A stretch of 64,000 nt of DNA from Micromonospora vinacea (GTDB lineage: Bacteria; Actinomycetota; Actinomycetes; Mycobacteriales; Micromonosporaceae), in assembly GCF_015751785.1 (NCBI RefSeq), contig NZ_JADOTY010000001.1, positions 3,286,001 to 3,350,000 on the forward strand. Reading direction: 5' to 3'. Below, piece after piece: positions 46,564 through 54,808 of this stretch; positions within the stretch are counted from its first letter, which is position 1, and every line of letters starts with the position of its first letter. The notes under the pieces are model-generated. The model did no database searches, had not been told where the DNA came from, and saw only the letters and a program-made list of their open reading frames with translations. The position numbers and the translations under genes are program-made.

Positions 46564-47567
46564 ACGGTCACGTCGCGGTGCTCGGTGCCGGTTCCTGGGG
46601 CACCGCGTTCGCCAAGATCCTCGCGGACGCGGGGCGGGACGTGACGGTGTGGGCCCGCCGGGCGCCGGTCGCCGAGTGCATCCGGACCGAGCGCCGCAAT
46701 CCGGAGTACCTGCCAGACCTGCTGTTGCCGGCGCGCGTCACCGCCACCGCCGACGCCGCCGAGGCGATCACCGGCGCCGAGGTGGTGGTGCTGGCCGTGC
46801 CGTCGCAGACCCTGCGCGGCAACCTCGCCGAATGGGCCGGGCACCTCCACCCGGATTCCACCCTGGTGTCGCTCATGAAGGGCATCGAGCTGGGCACCAC
46901 CAAGCGGATGAGCGAGGTCATCGTGGAGACCGCCGGGGTCGCCGCGGACCGGGTGGTCGTCGTGTCCGGCCCGAACCTGGCCCCGGAGATCGCCGCCGAG
47001 CAGCCCGCCGCGACAGTGGTCGCCGGCACGAACAGTGCCCGCGCCACGCTCGTCCAGTCGTCGATCCGGACGCCGTACCTGCGCCCCTACACCAACGACG
47101 ACGTGATCGGCTGTGAGCTGGGCGGGGCGGTCAAGAACGTGATCGCCCTGTCGTACGGCATCGCCACCGCGATGGGTTTCGGCGACAACACCCGGGCCAT
47201 GCTGATGACCCGTGGGCTGGCCGAGACGGCCCGGCTGGGCGTGGCGCTCGGCGCGGACCCGATCACCTTCGCCGGCCTCGCCGGTATGGGTGACCTGGTC
47301 GCGTCCTGCTCGTCCCCGCTGGCCCGCAACCGCACCTTCGGGGAGCACCTTGGCCGGGGCGAGACGCTGGAGCAGGCCCAGACCGCCACCCGGCAGACCG
47401 CCGAGGGCGTGAAGAGCTGCCTGGCGATCCGCGACCTGGCCCGGGCGCACGGCGTGGAGATGCCGATCACCGAGCACGTCGAGCGGATCTGCCACGAGGG
47501 GATGGACCCGCGCCTCGCCGTGGAGACCCTGATGAGCCGCACCGCCAAACCCGAGTCGTACGAGTGA
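46560..47567 (+). CDS. gpsA: Glycerol-3-phosphate dehydrogenase [NAD(P)+] GpsA
   Basis: GpsA (335 residues) reduces dihydroxyacetone phosphate to sn-glycerol-3-phosphate for phospholipids. The Rossmann motif is [39 protein letters not shown], the catalytic Lys in [19 protein letters not shown], and the Arg in [11 protein letters not shown] are present. Its ATG overlaps the stop of mini-ORF 2, and its TGA overlaps a GTG (47564) of the next frame. Confidence 0.96.
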   Translation: MNGHVAVLGAGSWGTAFAKILADAGRDVTVWARRAPVAECIRTERRNPEYLPDLLLPARVTATADAAEAITGAEVVVLAVPSQTLRGNLAEWAGHLHPDSTLVSLMKGIELGTTKRMSEVIVETAGVAADRVVVVSGPNLAPEIAAEQPAATVVAGTNSARATLVQSSIRTPYLRPYTNDDVIGCELGGAVKNVIALSYGIATAMGFGDNTRAMLMTRGLAETARLGVALGADPITFAGLAGMGDLVASCSSPLARNRTFGEHLGRGETLEQAQTATRQTAEGVKSCLAIRDLARAHGVEMPITEHVERICHEGMDPRLAVETLMSRTAKPESYE

Positions 47568-47575
47568 GGAACCCG

Positions 47576-48694
47576 ATGAACGAGTGGGGAGACGGCACCC
47601 GCTGCGTCCGCGCCGGCCTGCCCGAGCCGGCACCGGGGGACCCGTTCCTGCCCGGGCCGGTCTTCGCCGCGCCGTACCACCTCGACCCGTTCGAGGGTCA
47701 GGGCACGTCGCCGAACGGCTACGGCCGCCCCGACAACCCGACCCGGCGGCTGCTGGAGGCGGCGGTGGGCGAGTTGGAGGGCGGTGACTGCCGGGTCTTC
47801 TCGACCGGTCAGGCGGCCATCACCGGCCTGCTGCTCACACTGCTGCGGCCGGGGGACACGGTGGTGCTCCCCACCGACGGATACTTCCCGGTCCGGGCGT
47901 TCGCCACCAATGTGCTGGAGGCGATCGGCGTCCGGGTGCTGTTCGTGCCGACCGTCGGGCCGTACCCGTCTTTCGAGGGCGTCCGGCTGGTGCTGGTGGA
48001 GACGCCCGCCAACCCGGGCCTGGACGTCGTCGACGTGGCGGCCCTGGCCGAGCGGGCGCACGCCGACGGCGCGCTGCTCGCTGTGGACAACACCACCGCC
48101 ACCCCGCTCGGTCAGCGCCCGCTGGATCTCGGTGCCGACCTGGTGGTCGCCTCCGGCACGAAGGCGCTCACCGGCCACTCCGACCTGCTGCTGGGCTACC
48201 TGGCCAGCCGGTCCGCCGAGCTGATCGACGCGGTGACGACCTGGCGGACCACCACCGGGGCGGTTCCGGGCGCGTTCGACGCCTGGCTGGCCCACCGGTC
48301 ACTGGCCACTCTCGACCTGCGGCTGGCCCGGCAGAGCGCGAACGCCGCCGCGGTCGTCGACCTGCTCGCCGGCCGGTCGGACGTGACCGGCCTGCGGTGG
48401 CCGGGGCGGACGGACGACCCCGCGTACCCGGTGGCCTCGGCGCAGATGCGCCGGATACCGGGGGTGCTCTCGTTCGACCTGGGCGACGCCGACCGGGTGG
48501 GCCGGTTCGTCGAGGCCGCCCGGCTGGTGGCGGCCGCGACCTCCTTCGGTGGCCTGCACACCACTGCGGACCGGCGGGCGCAGTGGGGCGACGACACCGC
48601 TCCCGGCTTCGTCCGGCTCTCCTGCGGCGCGGAGGACACCGCGGACCTGGTGGCTGACATCGCCGCCGCGCTCGACGCCACCGGCCCGGTCTGA
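47576..48694 (+). CDS. Cys/Met-metabolism PLP enzyme (cystathionine gamma-lyase-like)
   Basis: This 372-residue fold-type I PLP enzyme has GYGRPDNPTRRLLEAAV near the N-terminus, STGQAAITGLLLTLLRPGD, VDNTTATPLGQRPLDLGAD and the PLP Lys in VASGTKALTGHSDLLLG. RLSCGAEDTADLVADI closes the fold. The family includes cystathionine gamma-lyase and gamma-synthase, and the exact reaction is not decided. ATG 47576 follows GAGG by 6–8 nt; GTG 47564, overlapping the gpsA stop, is the alternative. Confidence 0.9.
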   Translation: MNEWGDGTRCVRAGLPEPAPGDPFLPGPVFAAPYHLDPFEGQGTSPNGYGRPDNPTRRLLEAAVGELEGGDCRVFSTGQAAITGLLLTLLRPGDTVVLPTDGYFPVRAFATNVLEAIGVRVLFVPTVGPYPSFEGVRLVLVETPANPGLDVVDVAALAERAHADGALLAVDNTTATPLGQRPLDLGADLVVASGTKALTGHSDLLLGYLASRSAELIDAVTTWRTTTGAVPGAFDAWLAHRSLATLDLRLARQSANAAAVVDLLAGRSDVTGLRWPGRTDDPAYPVASAQMRRIPGVLSFDLGDADRVGRFVEAARLVAAATSFGGLHTTADRRAQWGDDTAPGFVRLSCGAEDTADLVADIAAALDATGPV

Positions 48695-48838
48695 GTTAGG
48701 GTGTCGGCGGCCGCACCGGCGGCCACGACCGGAGGAGGTGAGTCCGATCCGCCAACAGACAGGACCGGCGCTTCCTCCCGTGTCCCTGCCGCGATAGCGG
48801 CCGCGGGAGCGCCGGCGAGCGTTCCCCGGAGGATTCCC

Positions 48839-49624
48839 ATGGCACCACCGTTCCCCACCGACCGTCCTGCCCTCGTACGCCGGCTGCGCGCCGCCGGTTG
48901 CGTCTACGCCGAGGACGAGGCCGAGCTGCTGCTGGCCGCCGCGCACACCCCGGCGGCGTTGGTCGAGCTGACCGACCGCCGGGTGGCCGGTGAACCGTTG
49001 GAGTACCTGCTCGGCTGGGCGGAGTTCTGCGGCCTGCGGATCGCCGTCGACGAGGGCGTCTTCGTGCCCCGGGCCCGCACCGCCCTGCTGGTCGAGGTGG
49101 CGGCCGAGCTGACCGGCGCGGCGCCGGCCGTTGTCGACCTGTGCTGCGGCTCCGGGGCCACCACTGTCGCGCTGGCGCACCGGCTCGCGCCGCGCTGGCT
49201 GGCCGCCGCCGACATCGATCCGGCGGCGGTGGCCTGCGCGCGCCGCAACGTCGCCGGGTTGAACGCCGAGGTGTACGAGGGTGACCTCTTCGCGCCGCTG
49301 CCCCGGCGGTGGCGGGGTCGGCTGGATCTGGTGGTCGCCAACGCCCCGTACGTGCCGACCGACGCGGTCGCGCTGATGCCGCCGGAGGCGCGACTGCACG
49401 AGGCCCCGGTGGCGCTCGACGGCGGCCCGGACGGGCTCTCCGTGCTGCGCCGGGTGGGTGTCGACGCGGCCGGTTGGCTGGCCCCCGGCGGTCACCTGGT
49501 GGTCGAGGCCGGCACCACCCAGGTCGACACACTCTGCAACGCGTTCGGCGCGGCCGGCCTGCTGCCAACAGTGCGCCACGACGAAGACCTGGACGCCACC
49601 GCCGTCTTCGCCCGCCTCCCCTGA
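48839..49624 (+). CDS. PrmC-related N5-glutamine methyltransferase
   Basis: This 261-residue SAM-dependent methyltransferase is related to PrmC/HemK. The N-terminal domain has RRVAGEPLEYLLGWAEFCGL, the SAM site is VVDLCCGSGATTVAL, and the acidic loop is ADIDPAAVACARRN. The catalytic NPPY of PrmC reads NAPYVPTD here, as in the actinobacterial PrmC-like paralogue group. It is therefore probably not the release-factor methyltransferase itself. GGAGG lies 6 nt before ATG 48839. The 144-nt gap upstream holds a second GGAGGAGGTGAG with no start codon at usable spacing; its purpose is unclear. Confidence 0.85.
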   Translation: MAPPFPTDRPALVRRLRAAGCVYAEDEAELLLAAAHTPAALVELTDRRVAGEPLEYLLGWAEFCGLRIAVDEGVFVPRARTALLVEVAAELTGAAPAVVDLCCGSGATTVALAHRLAPRWLAAADIDPAAVACARRNVAGLNAEVYEGDLFAPLPRRWRGRLDLVVANAPYVPTDAVALMPPEARLHEAPVALDGGPDGLSVLRRVGVDAAGWLAPGGHLVVEAGTTQVDTLCNAFGAAGLLPTVRHDEDLDATAVFARLP

Positions 49625-49630
49625 CCCGAG

Positions 49631-49703
49631 TCGATCATGGAGTTGTGGTGCCCGATAAGCGCCATACCAGGTATTTCATCCCCCACCACAACTCCTTGAT
49701 CGA
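49631..49703. repeat. Intergenic palindrome, GATC-family copy 3
   Basis: The 20-nt arms TCGATCATGGAGTTGTGGTG and CACCACAACTCCTTGATCGA have one mismatch; the central part contains ATACC/GGTAT. The right end is GATCGACGG, as in copies 1 and 4. It lies between two genes on the same strand. Confidence 0.8.
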
Positions 49704-49795
49704 CGGTTGGGAGCTGCCGGGCGGGCCAGGCGTGGCGGGGGAGAGGGGTTGGCACTAGCCTCGGCTCACACTCACGACGGCGGGAGGTGGTTTCG

Positions 49796-50845
49796 GTGGG
49801 CAGCGCAGGGGTGCCGGTGGTCGTCGGGCTGGACAACGGCGGCACCAGCAACAACGCCACCGTGCTGACGGTGGACGGCCGCTTCCTGGTGGACGGGCTG
49901 TTGGAGATCCCCAGCGAGGTGCGGTCCGGGCCGGAGGCGGCGATCGAGGCGTTGGCGCGGGCGCTGGACGGCGCCCTGGCGCAGACCGGCGTGCCGCGTG
50001 ACCTGGTCCAGGCGGTCGGGTTGGACACGCCCGGCCCGGCCAGCGCCGAGGGCGTCATCTCGTCGCGGGGCTCCACCAACTTCTCCCAGCCGGCCTGGCG
50101 CGGCTTCGACGTACGAGGGGCGCTGGAACGGCGGCTCGGTCTGCCGGTGATCTATCACAACGACGGCAACGCGGCAGCGCTGTACGCGCACCACCTCCAC
50201 TTCGGCGCCGACGCGATGAACCGCTCGTCGGTGTCCGCGATCGTGGGCACCGGCCTCGGCGGGGGTGTGGTCGAGAGCGGTCGGGTGATCGCCGGTGCGG
50301 CCGGGATGGCGGGGGAGTTGGGCCACGTGCACATCCCGCTGAGCGGGCTGCTCGGTCCGGGTCAGCCGGAACCCACCTGCGCCTGCGGCTTCACCGGTGA
50401 TGTCGAGAGCGTCGCCTCGCTGACCGGCATCGAACGCAACCTGCTGCCGTACTGGCTGACCCGGTACCCGGACCACCCGCTCGCCGCCGAGCCGGTGGCC
50501 CGGGCGGCCAAGCTGGTCCGGGGGTACGGCGAGCGGAAGGACGCCCTCGCGCGGGAGCTCTTCACCCAGCAGGCGATGGCGTTGGGGCGGCTGTTCACAG
50601 TCGCTGCGAACTTCACCGACCCGCACGCGTACTTCGTCGGCGGCGGGGTGGTGGAGGCGGCACCGGAGTTCCGCGACTGGTTCCTGGCGACGGTTCGCGA
50701 GCACACGGTGCTCCGCGAGGAGCAGGCGGCGGTGGCCACCTTCGCGTTGGTGCCGGACCGGGACATGGCCGGTGCCCGGGGCGTCGCGATCGCCGCGCTG
50801 GAGGCGCTGCGCGCCGTTCCGGAGCCCCGCCCGCTGGTTGCCTGA
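49796..50845 (+). CDS. ROK-family sugar kinase-like protein
   Basis: This 349-residue ROK protein has the ATP loop GLDNGGTSNNATVL, the catalytic Asp region VIYHNDGNAAALYAHH and IVGTGLGGGVVESG. The ROK zinc site is incomplete: CACGFTGDVES keeps the first two Cys of CxCGxxGCxE but has Asp for the third. No DNA-binding domain is present, so a sugar kinase is more likely than a repressor. GTG 49796 follows GGGAGG by 8 nt. It is monocistronic, with a terminator. Confidence 0.88.
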   Translation: MGSAGVPVVVGLDNGGTSNNATVLTVDGRFLVDGLLEIPSEVRSGPEAAIEALARALDGALAQTGVPRDLVQAVGLDTPGPASAEGVISSRGSTNFSQPAWRGFDVRGALERRLGLPVIYHNDGNAAALYAHHLHFGADAMNRSSVSAIVGTGLGGGVVESGRVIAGAAGMAGELGHVHIPLSGLLGPGQPEPTCACGFTGDVESVASLTGIERNLLPYWLTRYPDHPLAAEPVARAAKLVRGYGERKDALARELFTQQAMALGRLFTVAANFTDPHAYFVGGGVVEAAPEFRDWFLATVREHTVLREEQAAVATFALVPDRDMAGARGVAIAALEALRAVPEPRPLVA

Positions 50846-50875
50846 GCCGGCGCGGGCCACGACCCGCGCCGGCTC
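50844..50875. terminator. Terminator after the ROK gene
   Basis: GAGCCGGCGCGGG and CCCGCGCCGGCTC pair perfectly over 13 bp with a 6-nt loop, beginning at the ROK stop codon. It also lies just beyond the convergent DUF397 gene. Confidence 0.85.
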
Positions 50876-50886
50876 GGCGTCTCTGG

Positions 50887-51087
50887 TCAGCGCTGGGGCG
50901 GCGCCTGGGCGAAGGCGGCCCAGGCCGCCGTTGGGAACAGCAGGGCCGGGCCGGCCGGGTCCTTGGAGTCGCGGACGGCCACGAGCCGCGGGATCGCGGC
51001 CACCTCCACGCAGGCGCCTTCGTCGCCGCTGCGGCTGCTCTTGCGCCACCGCGCCGCGGCCAAGGCCGCTGTGATCATCGGGGTCAT
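50887..51087 (-). CDS. DUF397 protein
   Basis: This 66-residue protein has the DUF397 core: ARWRKSSRSGDEGACVEVA and VAVRDSKDPAGPALLFP ending in AWAAF. DUF397 genes are very common in actinomycetes beside Scr1-type regulators, as here: ATG 51087 is 5 nt after the stop of the Scr1 gene. Some such pairs have been described as toxin–antitoxin-like in Streptomyces; which protein would be the toxin here is not visible. Confidence 0.92.
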   Translation of the reverse strand: MTPMITAALAAARWRKSSRSGDEGACVEVAAIPRLVAVRDSKDPAGPALLFPTAAWAAFAQAPPQR

Positions 51088-51092
51088 CGGTC

Positions 51093-51938
51093 CTACCGTC
51101 CCTTCAGGACTGACAGGAGCATCTCGCGGCTGTCCGCCGGGCTGAGCGCCACGCTTCGGAGATGCTCCATGATCTTGGTGCAGGTACGCGTCTCACCGGC
51201 GCGGTCGAGGATCATCTGACCCGCGACGGTCTCCACCGACGCGATGATCGGGTCCTCCGGGTCGGCGAACTCGAGAATGTGCAGGGAACCCCGGGTGCCC
51301 CGGTGGTAGCCGGCGGAGAGTGGGATCACCTGGACGCTGATGTTCGGCAGCTCGGCCATCTTGACCAGGTGCCGCAGTTGCCCGTTCATCACCGACTGCT
51401 CACCGACCGGGCGTAGCAGCGCGCCCTCGTCGATGATCGCGTCGAAGATGGCAGGGTTCTCGCCGGTGAGTCGCTGTTGCCGGTCGAGGCGGACCTTGAC
51501 CCGCTGCTCCACCATGTCGTCGCTGAGGGTGTGCGGCCCGCCCCGCATCACGCCCCGGACGTAGTCGGCGGTCTGTAGCAGGCCGGGCACCACCGAAGGC
51601 TCGAAGTTGGCGATGGCGGTCGCCTCGGCCTCCAGCGCGATGAAGTCGATGGTGCGCCGATCCAGCACGTAGGAGTACGACACCCACCAGCCCGGCTTGC
51701 GGGCGTCCTTGGCGAGCTGCACCGCCGCGGCCACCTCGTCGGCGCCCACCCCGTACGACGTGAGCAGGGCGCGCACGGTCGCCGGGGTGATCAGGGTCTG
51801 GGCGTTCTCGTACCGGGAGAGGGTGCTGCGGGTGCTGTTGATCTCATCCGCCGCGGTCTCCAGCGTCAGCCCGGCGGCTTCCCGGTGGTGACGCAGGGCG
51901 ATGCCGAGCCGGCGGGCACGGGCGGTCTTCGGAGCCAT
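51093..51938 (-). CDS. Helix-turn-helix regulator, Scr1/DUF5753 family
   Basis: This 281-residue protein has an N-terminal XRE-type HTH (IALRHHREAAGLTLETAADE, then STLSRYENAQTLITP) and a C-terminal DUF5753 domain (IANFEPSVVPGLLQTADYVR; QRLTGENPAIFDAIIDEGAL; ISVQVIPLSAGYHRG). This is the Scr1 regulator architecture. It is followed by a DUF397 gene in the same operon. ATG 51938 has no ribosome site, and a leaderless start is possible. Confidence 0.92.
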   Translation of the reverse strand: MAPKTARARRLGIALRHHREAAGLTLETAADEINSTRSTLSRYENAQTLITPATVRALLTSYGVGADEVAAAVQLAKDARKPGWWVSYSYVLDRRTIDFIALEAEATAIANFEPSVVPGLLQTADYVRGVMRGGPHTLSDDMVEQRVKVRLDRQQRLTGENPAIFDAIIDEGALLRPVGEQSVMNGQLRHLVKMAELPNISVQVIPLSAGYHRGTRGSLHILEFADPEDPIIASVETVAGQMILDRAGETRTCTKIMEHLRSVALSPADSREMLLSVLKGR

Positions 51939-52169
51939 GCATCGATGGTCGCACACATTTGCGGGAACGTCTGCATGAGAGAACGTCGATGAGAGTTGCA
52001 TTCACGGCTGTACACGTGTCAATCTGTTATGGCGTCCTCACCGCCGGTTGTCGTGGCGACGGTGGTGGTGAGCGACCGGAGGGGATGGGGCGCGCGGCGA
52101 TCGGGTTTCTCCCCCGTACCCGATCGTCGCGTGCCGCCCCGCCACCCCGGCCTGCCGGAAGGAGACGAC

Positions 52170-52220
52170 GTGCGAACCCGCCCGGAGCCCCCCGCCGTAC
52201 CCTCGGGCGGCACGCAATGA
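52170..52220 (+). CDS. 16-codon ORF coupled to the next gene
   Basis: GTG 52170 is preceded by GAAGGAG at ideal spacing. The peptide MRTRPEPPAVPSGGTQ ends at a TGA that overlaps the ATG of the next ORF (ATGA). It is most simply a translational coupling leader. The GC-rich gap before it (51939–52169) holds no other recognised feature. Confidence 0.45.
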   Translation: MRTRPEPPAVPSGGTQ

Positions 52221-52435
52221 CCCGCTTCCTCGTGGTGCTCACCGACGTGCGCCCCGTCGAGGGAATCAACCGCAACGAGCGGGTCGCGCCGGAACGACGC
52301 CGGCAGGTCGTCGGCGCCAGCAGCCGGGAGGCCGCCGACCGCATCGCCGGAGCGTTCATGGCGCTGGGCATGGTGCGGGCCGGACGGCAGCGGGTGAAGG
52401 TGATAGCGGTCGGTCGCCGGCACTCCCGGGACTGA
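52217..52435 (+). CDS. Small basic protein of unknown function
   Basis: This 72-residue protein reads MTRFLVVLTDVRPVEGINRN and is rich in Arg (APERRRQVV; VRAGRQRVKVIAVGRRH). Codon use is strongly G/C-ending, which supports real coding. It has no own ribosome site; translation would depend on the 16-codon ORF overlapping its start. The family is not recognised. Single-stranded nucleic acid binding is possible from its charge but unproven. Confidence 0.55.
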   Translation: MTRFLVVLTDVRPVEGINRNERVAPERRRQVVGASSREAADRIAGAFMALGMVRAGRQRVKVIAVGRRHSRD

Positions 52436-52630
52436 GCAGACCCAGGTCAGCGGCCCACGACGCCGCCACCGTCCGATCACGCACCGTATATCCTCCGATG
52501 ACCGATTGCCGTGTCGTGCCGTGGCTCGCCGGGTATCGCCTCGCCCCGCGGCCACGCACAGTAAGGTCAACCGGGTGAGCGCCACCGGCGAGCACGACCA
52601 GCCGCAGTCGCGTACGAAGAGGTGACCGGA

Positions 52631-53731
52631 GTGACCACCCCAGGCAAGACCCGCGTGGCGATCGTCTTCGGCGGCCGCAGCCCGGAGCACGGCATCTCCT
52701 GCGTCAGCGCCGGCAGCGTGTTCGGCGCACTCGACCCGGACGAGTTCGAGGTGGTGCCGGTGGGCATCACCCGGGCCGGCCAATGGGTGCTGACCAACGG
52801 GGACCCCGCCCAGCTCGCGATCAACGCCCGTCAGCTGCCGGAGATCACCGCCGACTCCGGCGACGACATCGTGCTGCGTGCCGACCCCACCGGCAACGGG
52901 CTGATGGTGCTCGACCCGACCGAGGGTCCCCGGGCGTTGGCCGACGTGGACGTGGTCTTCCCGGTGCTGCACGGCACGTACGGCGAGGACGGCACCATCC
53001 AGGGAATGCTGGAGATGGCCGGCATCCCCTACGTCGGGGCGAACGTGTTCGCCTCCGCGGCCGCCATGGACAAGGAGTTCACCAAGAAGCTCTGTGCCGT
53101 CGAGGGCATCCCGGTCGGCACGTACGCCGTGCTGCGCAACGGAATGACGCTCAGCGAGCAGGACAAGGAGCGGCTCGGCCTGCCGGTCTTCGTCAAGCCG
53201 TCCCGGGCCGGGTCGTCGTTCGGCGTCAGCAAGGTCACCGACTGGGCGCAGCTGGACGCGGCGGTCGCCGGCGCCCGGCAGTTCGACCCGAAGGTCATCA
53301 TCGAGGCCGCGATCGTCGGCCGCGAGATCGAGTGCGGTGTGCTGGAGGGCGAGGCCGGTGGTGCGCCCGAGGCGTCCGTGCTGGCCGAGGTGCGGGTCGT
53401 CGCCGACCACGACTTCTACGACTTCGAGGCGAAGTACCTCGACGACTCCTGCGAGTACGACATTCCGGCCAACCTGCCGGAGAAGGTGACCCGCCAGGTG
53501 CAGGAGTACGCGGTCCGCGCGTTCACCGCGCTGGACTGCGCCGGTCTGGCCCGGGCCGACTTCTTCGTCACCCCCGAGCTGGACGTCTACCTCAACGAGA
53601 TCAACACGATGCCCGGCTTCACCCCGACGTCGATGTTCCCGCGGATGTGGGCGGCCTCCGGCCTGGAGTACCCGAAGCTGGTCAACCGGCTGATCCGTAC
53701 CGCCCAGCGGCGCGGCGTCGGCCTGCACTGA
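52631..53731 (+). CDS. ddl: D-alanine–D-alanine ligase Ddl
   Basis: Ddl (366 residues) makes the D-Ala-D-Ala end of peptidoglycan precursors. The ATP-grasp motifs are present: [56 protein letters not shown] and [20 protein letters not shown]. The specificity region reads DFEAKYLDD with Tyr, the residue linked to D-Ala rather than D-lactate in the second position. GTG 52631 has GAGGTG upstream; GTG 52622 is an in-frame alternative. It is followed by a terminator. Confidence 0.96.
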   Translation: MTTPGKTRVAIVFGGRSPEHGISCVSAGSVFGALDPDEFEVVPVGITRAGQWVLTNGDPAQLAINARQLPEITADSGDDIVLRADPTGNGLMVLDPTEGPRALADVDVVFPVLHGTYGEDGTIQGMLEMAGIPYVGANVFASAAAMDKEFTKKLCAVEGIPVGTYAVLRNGMTLSEQDKERLGLPVFVKPSRAGSSFGVSKVTDWAQLDAAVAGARQFDPKVIIEAAIVGREIECGVLEGEAGGAPEASVLAEVRVVADHDFYDFEAKYLDDSCEYDIPANLPEKVTRQVQEYAVRAFTALDCAGLARADFFVTPELDVYLNEINTMPGFTPTSMFPRMWAASGLEYPKLVNRLIRTAQRRGVGLH

Positions 53732-53742
53732 GCAGTCCGGCC

Positions 53743-53772
53743 CCGCCCGCGCCGGTCAGCCGGCGCGGGCGG
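53743..53772. terminator. Terminator between ddl and the DUF3515 gene
   Basis: CCGCCCGCGCCGG and CCGGCGCGGGCGG pair perfectly over 13 bp with loop TCAG, between convergent genes. Confidence 0.85.
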
Positions 53773-53785
53773 AGTCGGTTCGCGT

Positions 53786-54469
53786 TCAGTGCTGGCAGCC
53801 GGACGGGATGGCACCGCCGGAGGGAACGCTCGCCACGATCGTGCTGGAGATCGTCGGCAACCACTGCAACGGCTGCTCGTACGAGCGCGGGACGCGCACG
53901 GTGATCAGCGTCTCCCGGTCGACAGTGGAGAGGACCGCCGCGTCGGCCTGCTCGGCCAGGTGCCAGCAGACCTGGTTGACCGTCCAGACCTCGTCGGTGC
54001 TGGGGAAGGCGGGCTCGGTGCCGCCGCAGGCGACGGTGAGCGCGGGGTCGCCGTACGCGGCGTTCTGCTCCGGACCGGCGGTGACCGGCCGCTGGGCCAG
54101 GTCGCGGATGCTCGCCGGAAGCTGGGAGAGCAGCGCCCGGCAGACGGTGGCCGGGCGGGCGGCCAGCGCCGGGGCGGCCATCTCCACCGGGGTGGTGGAC
54201 TGCACCCGGGCGGTGGTCGCCGAGGGTGTCGGGGCGGCGGCCGGCGTGTCCGGGCTGAGCTTGCTGAAGGCCAGCACGGCCACCAGCAGCGTGATCGGCA
54301 GCGCGATCAACGTGGCGAGCAGGGCCGCGCCACGCATGGTCCGATCGCGGCCGGCCGGCGCGGCGGCCGCGGGATCGGTCGACTCACGGTTACCGTCAGC
54401 CGGCTCGGGCGTCCCGTCGGCCGCGTCGCGCGGCCCGTCGTCGTCCAGGGCCGAGGAGGAGGTCGTCAT
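53786..54469 (-). CDS. DUF3515 membrane protein
   Basis: This 227-residue protein has an acidic cytoplasmic N-terminus, one transmembrane helix (GAALLATLIALPITLLVAVL), and an extracellular DUF3515 domain with VCRALLSQLPASIRDLAQRP, VACGGTEPAFP and VNQVCWHLAEQADAAV. The Cys residues are conserved and probably form disulfides. The ddl–DUF3515 neighbourhood is kept across actinomycetes, which suggests a cell-envelope role; none is established. ATG 54469 or GTG 54478 could be the start. Confidence 0.85.
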   Translation of the reverse strand: MTTSSSALDDDGPRDAADGTPEPADGNRESTDPAAAAPAGRDRTMRGAALLATLIALPITLLVAVLAFSKLSPDTPAAAPTPSATTARVQSTTPVEMAAPALAARPATVCRALLSQLPASIRDLAQRPVTAGPEQNAAYGDPALTVACGGTEPAFPSTDEVWTVNQVCWHLAEQADAAVLSTVDRETLITVRVPRSYEQPLQWLPTISSTIVASVPSGGAIPSGCQH

Positions 54470-54478
54470 CTCGTCCAC

Positions 54479-54712
54479 TTACAGCCGCACCACCGAACAC
54501 GTGAGGGTGCGGGTGATGCCGGGCACCATCTGCACCTTGCTGACGATGAGTTTGCCGAGCTCGTCGACGGTGTTCGCCTCGGTGAGGACGACCACGTCGT
54601 ACGGCCCGGTGACGGCGTCGACGCGTACCACGCCGGGGATGTCCGCGATGAGACCCGCCACGTCACGTGCGCGGCCGACCTCGGTCTGGATGAGGATGTA
54701 CGCCTGTACCAC
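54479..54712 (-). CDS. Stand-alone Lrp/AsnC ligand-binding (RAM) domain protein
   Basis: This 77-residue protein is an alpha/beta RAM domain without a helix-turn-helix: VQAYILIQTEVGRARDVAGL, VVRVDAVTGPYDVVVLTEA, ITRTLTCSVVRL. Such proteins bind amino acids and can oligomerise with Lrp regulators or other partners. GTG 54712 follows GGAGG by 7–8 nt. The DUF3515 gene starts immediately after its stop, so the two form an operon. It is divergent from thiL. Confidence 0.9.
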   Translation of the reverse strand: MVQAYILIQTEVGRARDVAGLIADIPGVVRVDAVTGPYDVVVLTEANTVDELGKLIVSKVQMVPGITRTLTCSVVRL

Positions 54713-54808
54713 GACTCGACCTCCGTCCGTCGCCGCCCGGGAGCGGCCCGAAGGGTGAAACTACCTTACGGACCAGGTCTGATCCCTATCGGTCGTCAAG
54801 GAGCAGCG

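Noticed and set aside
52631..53731. A D-Ala–D-lactate (vancomycin-resistance type) ligase
   Set aside because: The specificity region keeps Tyr (AKYLDD) as in D-Ala-D-Ala enzymes, and no vanH or vanX neighbour is present.
53789..54808. Upstream extension of the thiL frame
   Set aside because: It runs antisense to the DUF3515 and Lrp-domain genes. GTG 54809 with AAGGAG gives the normal ThiL length.
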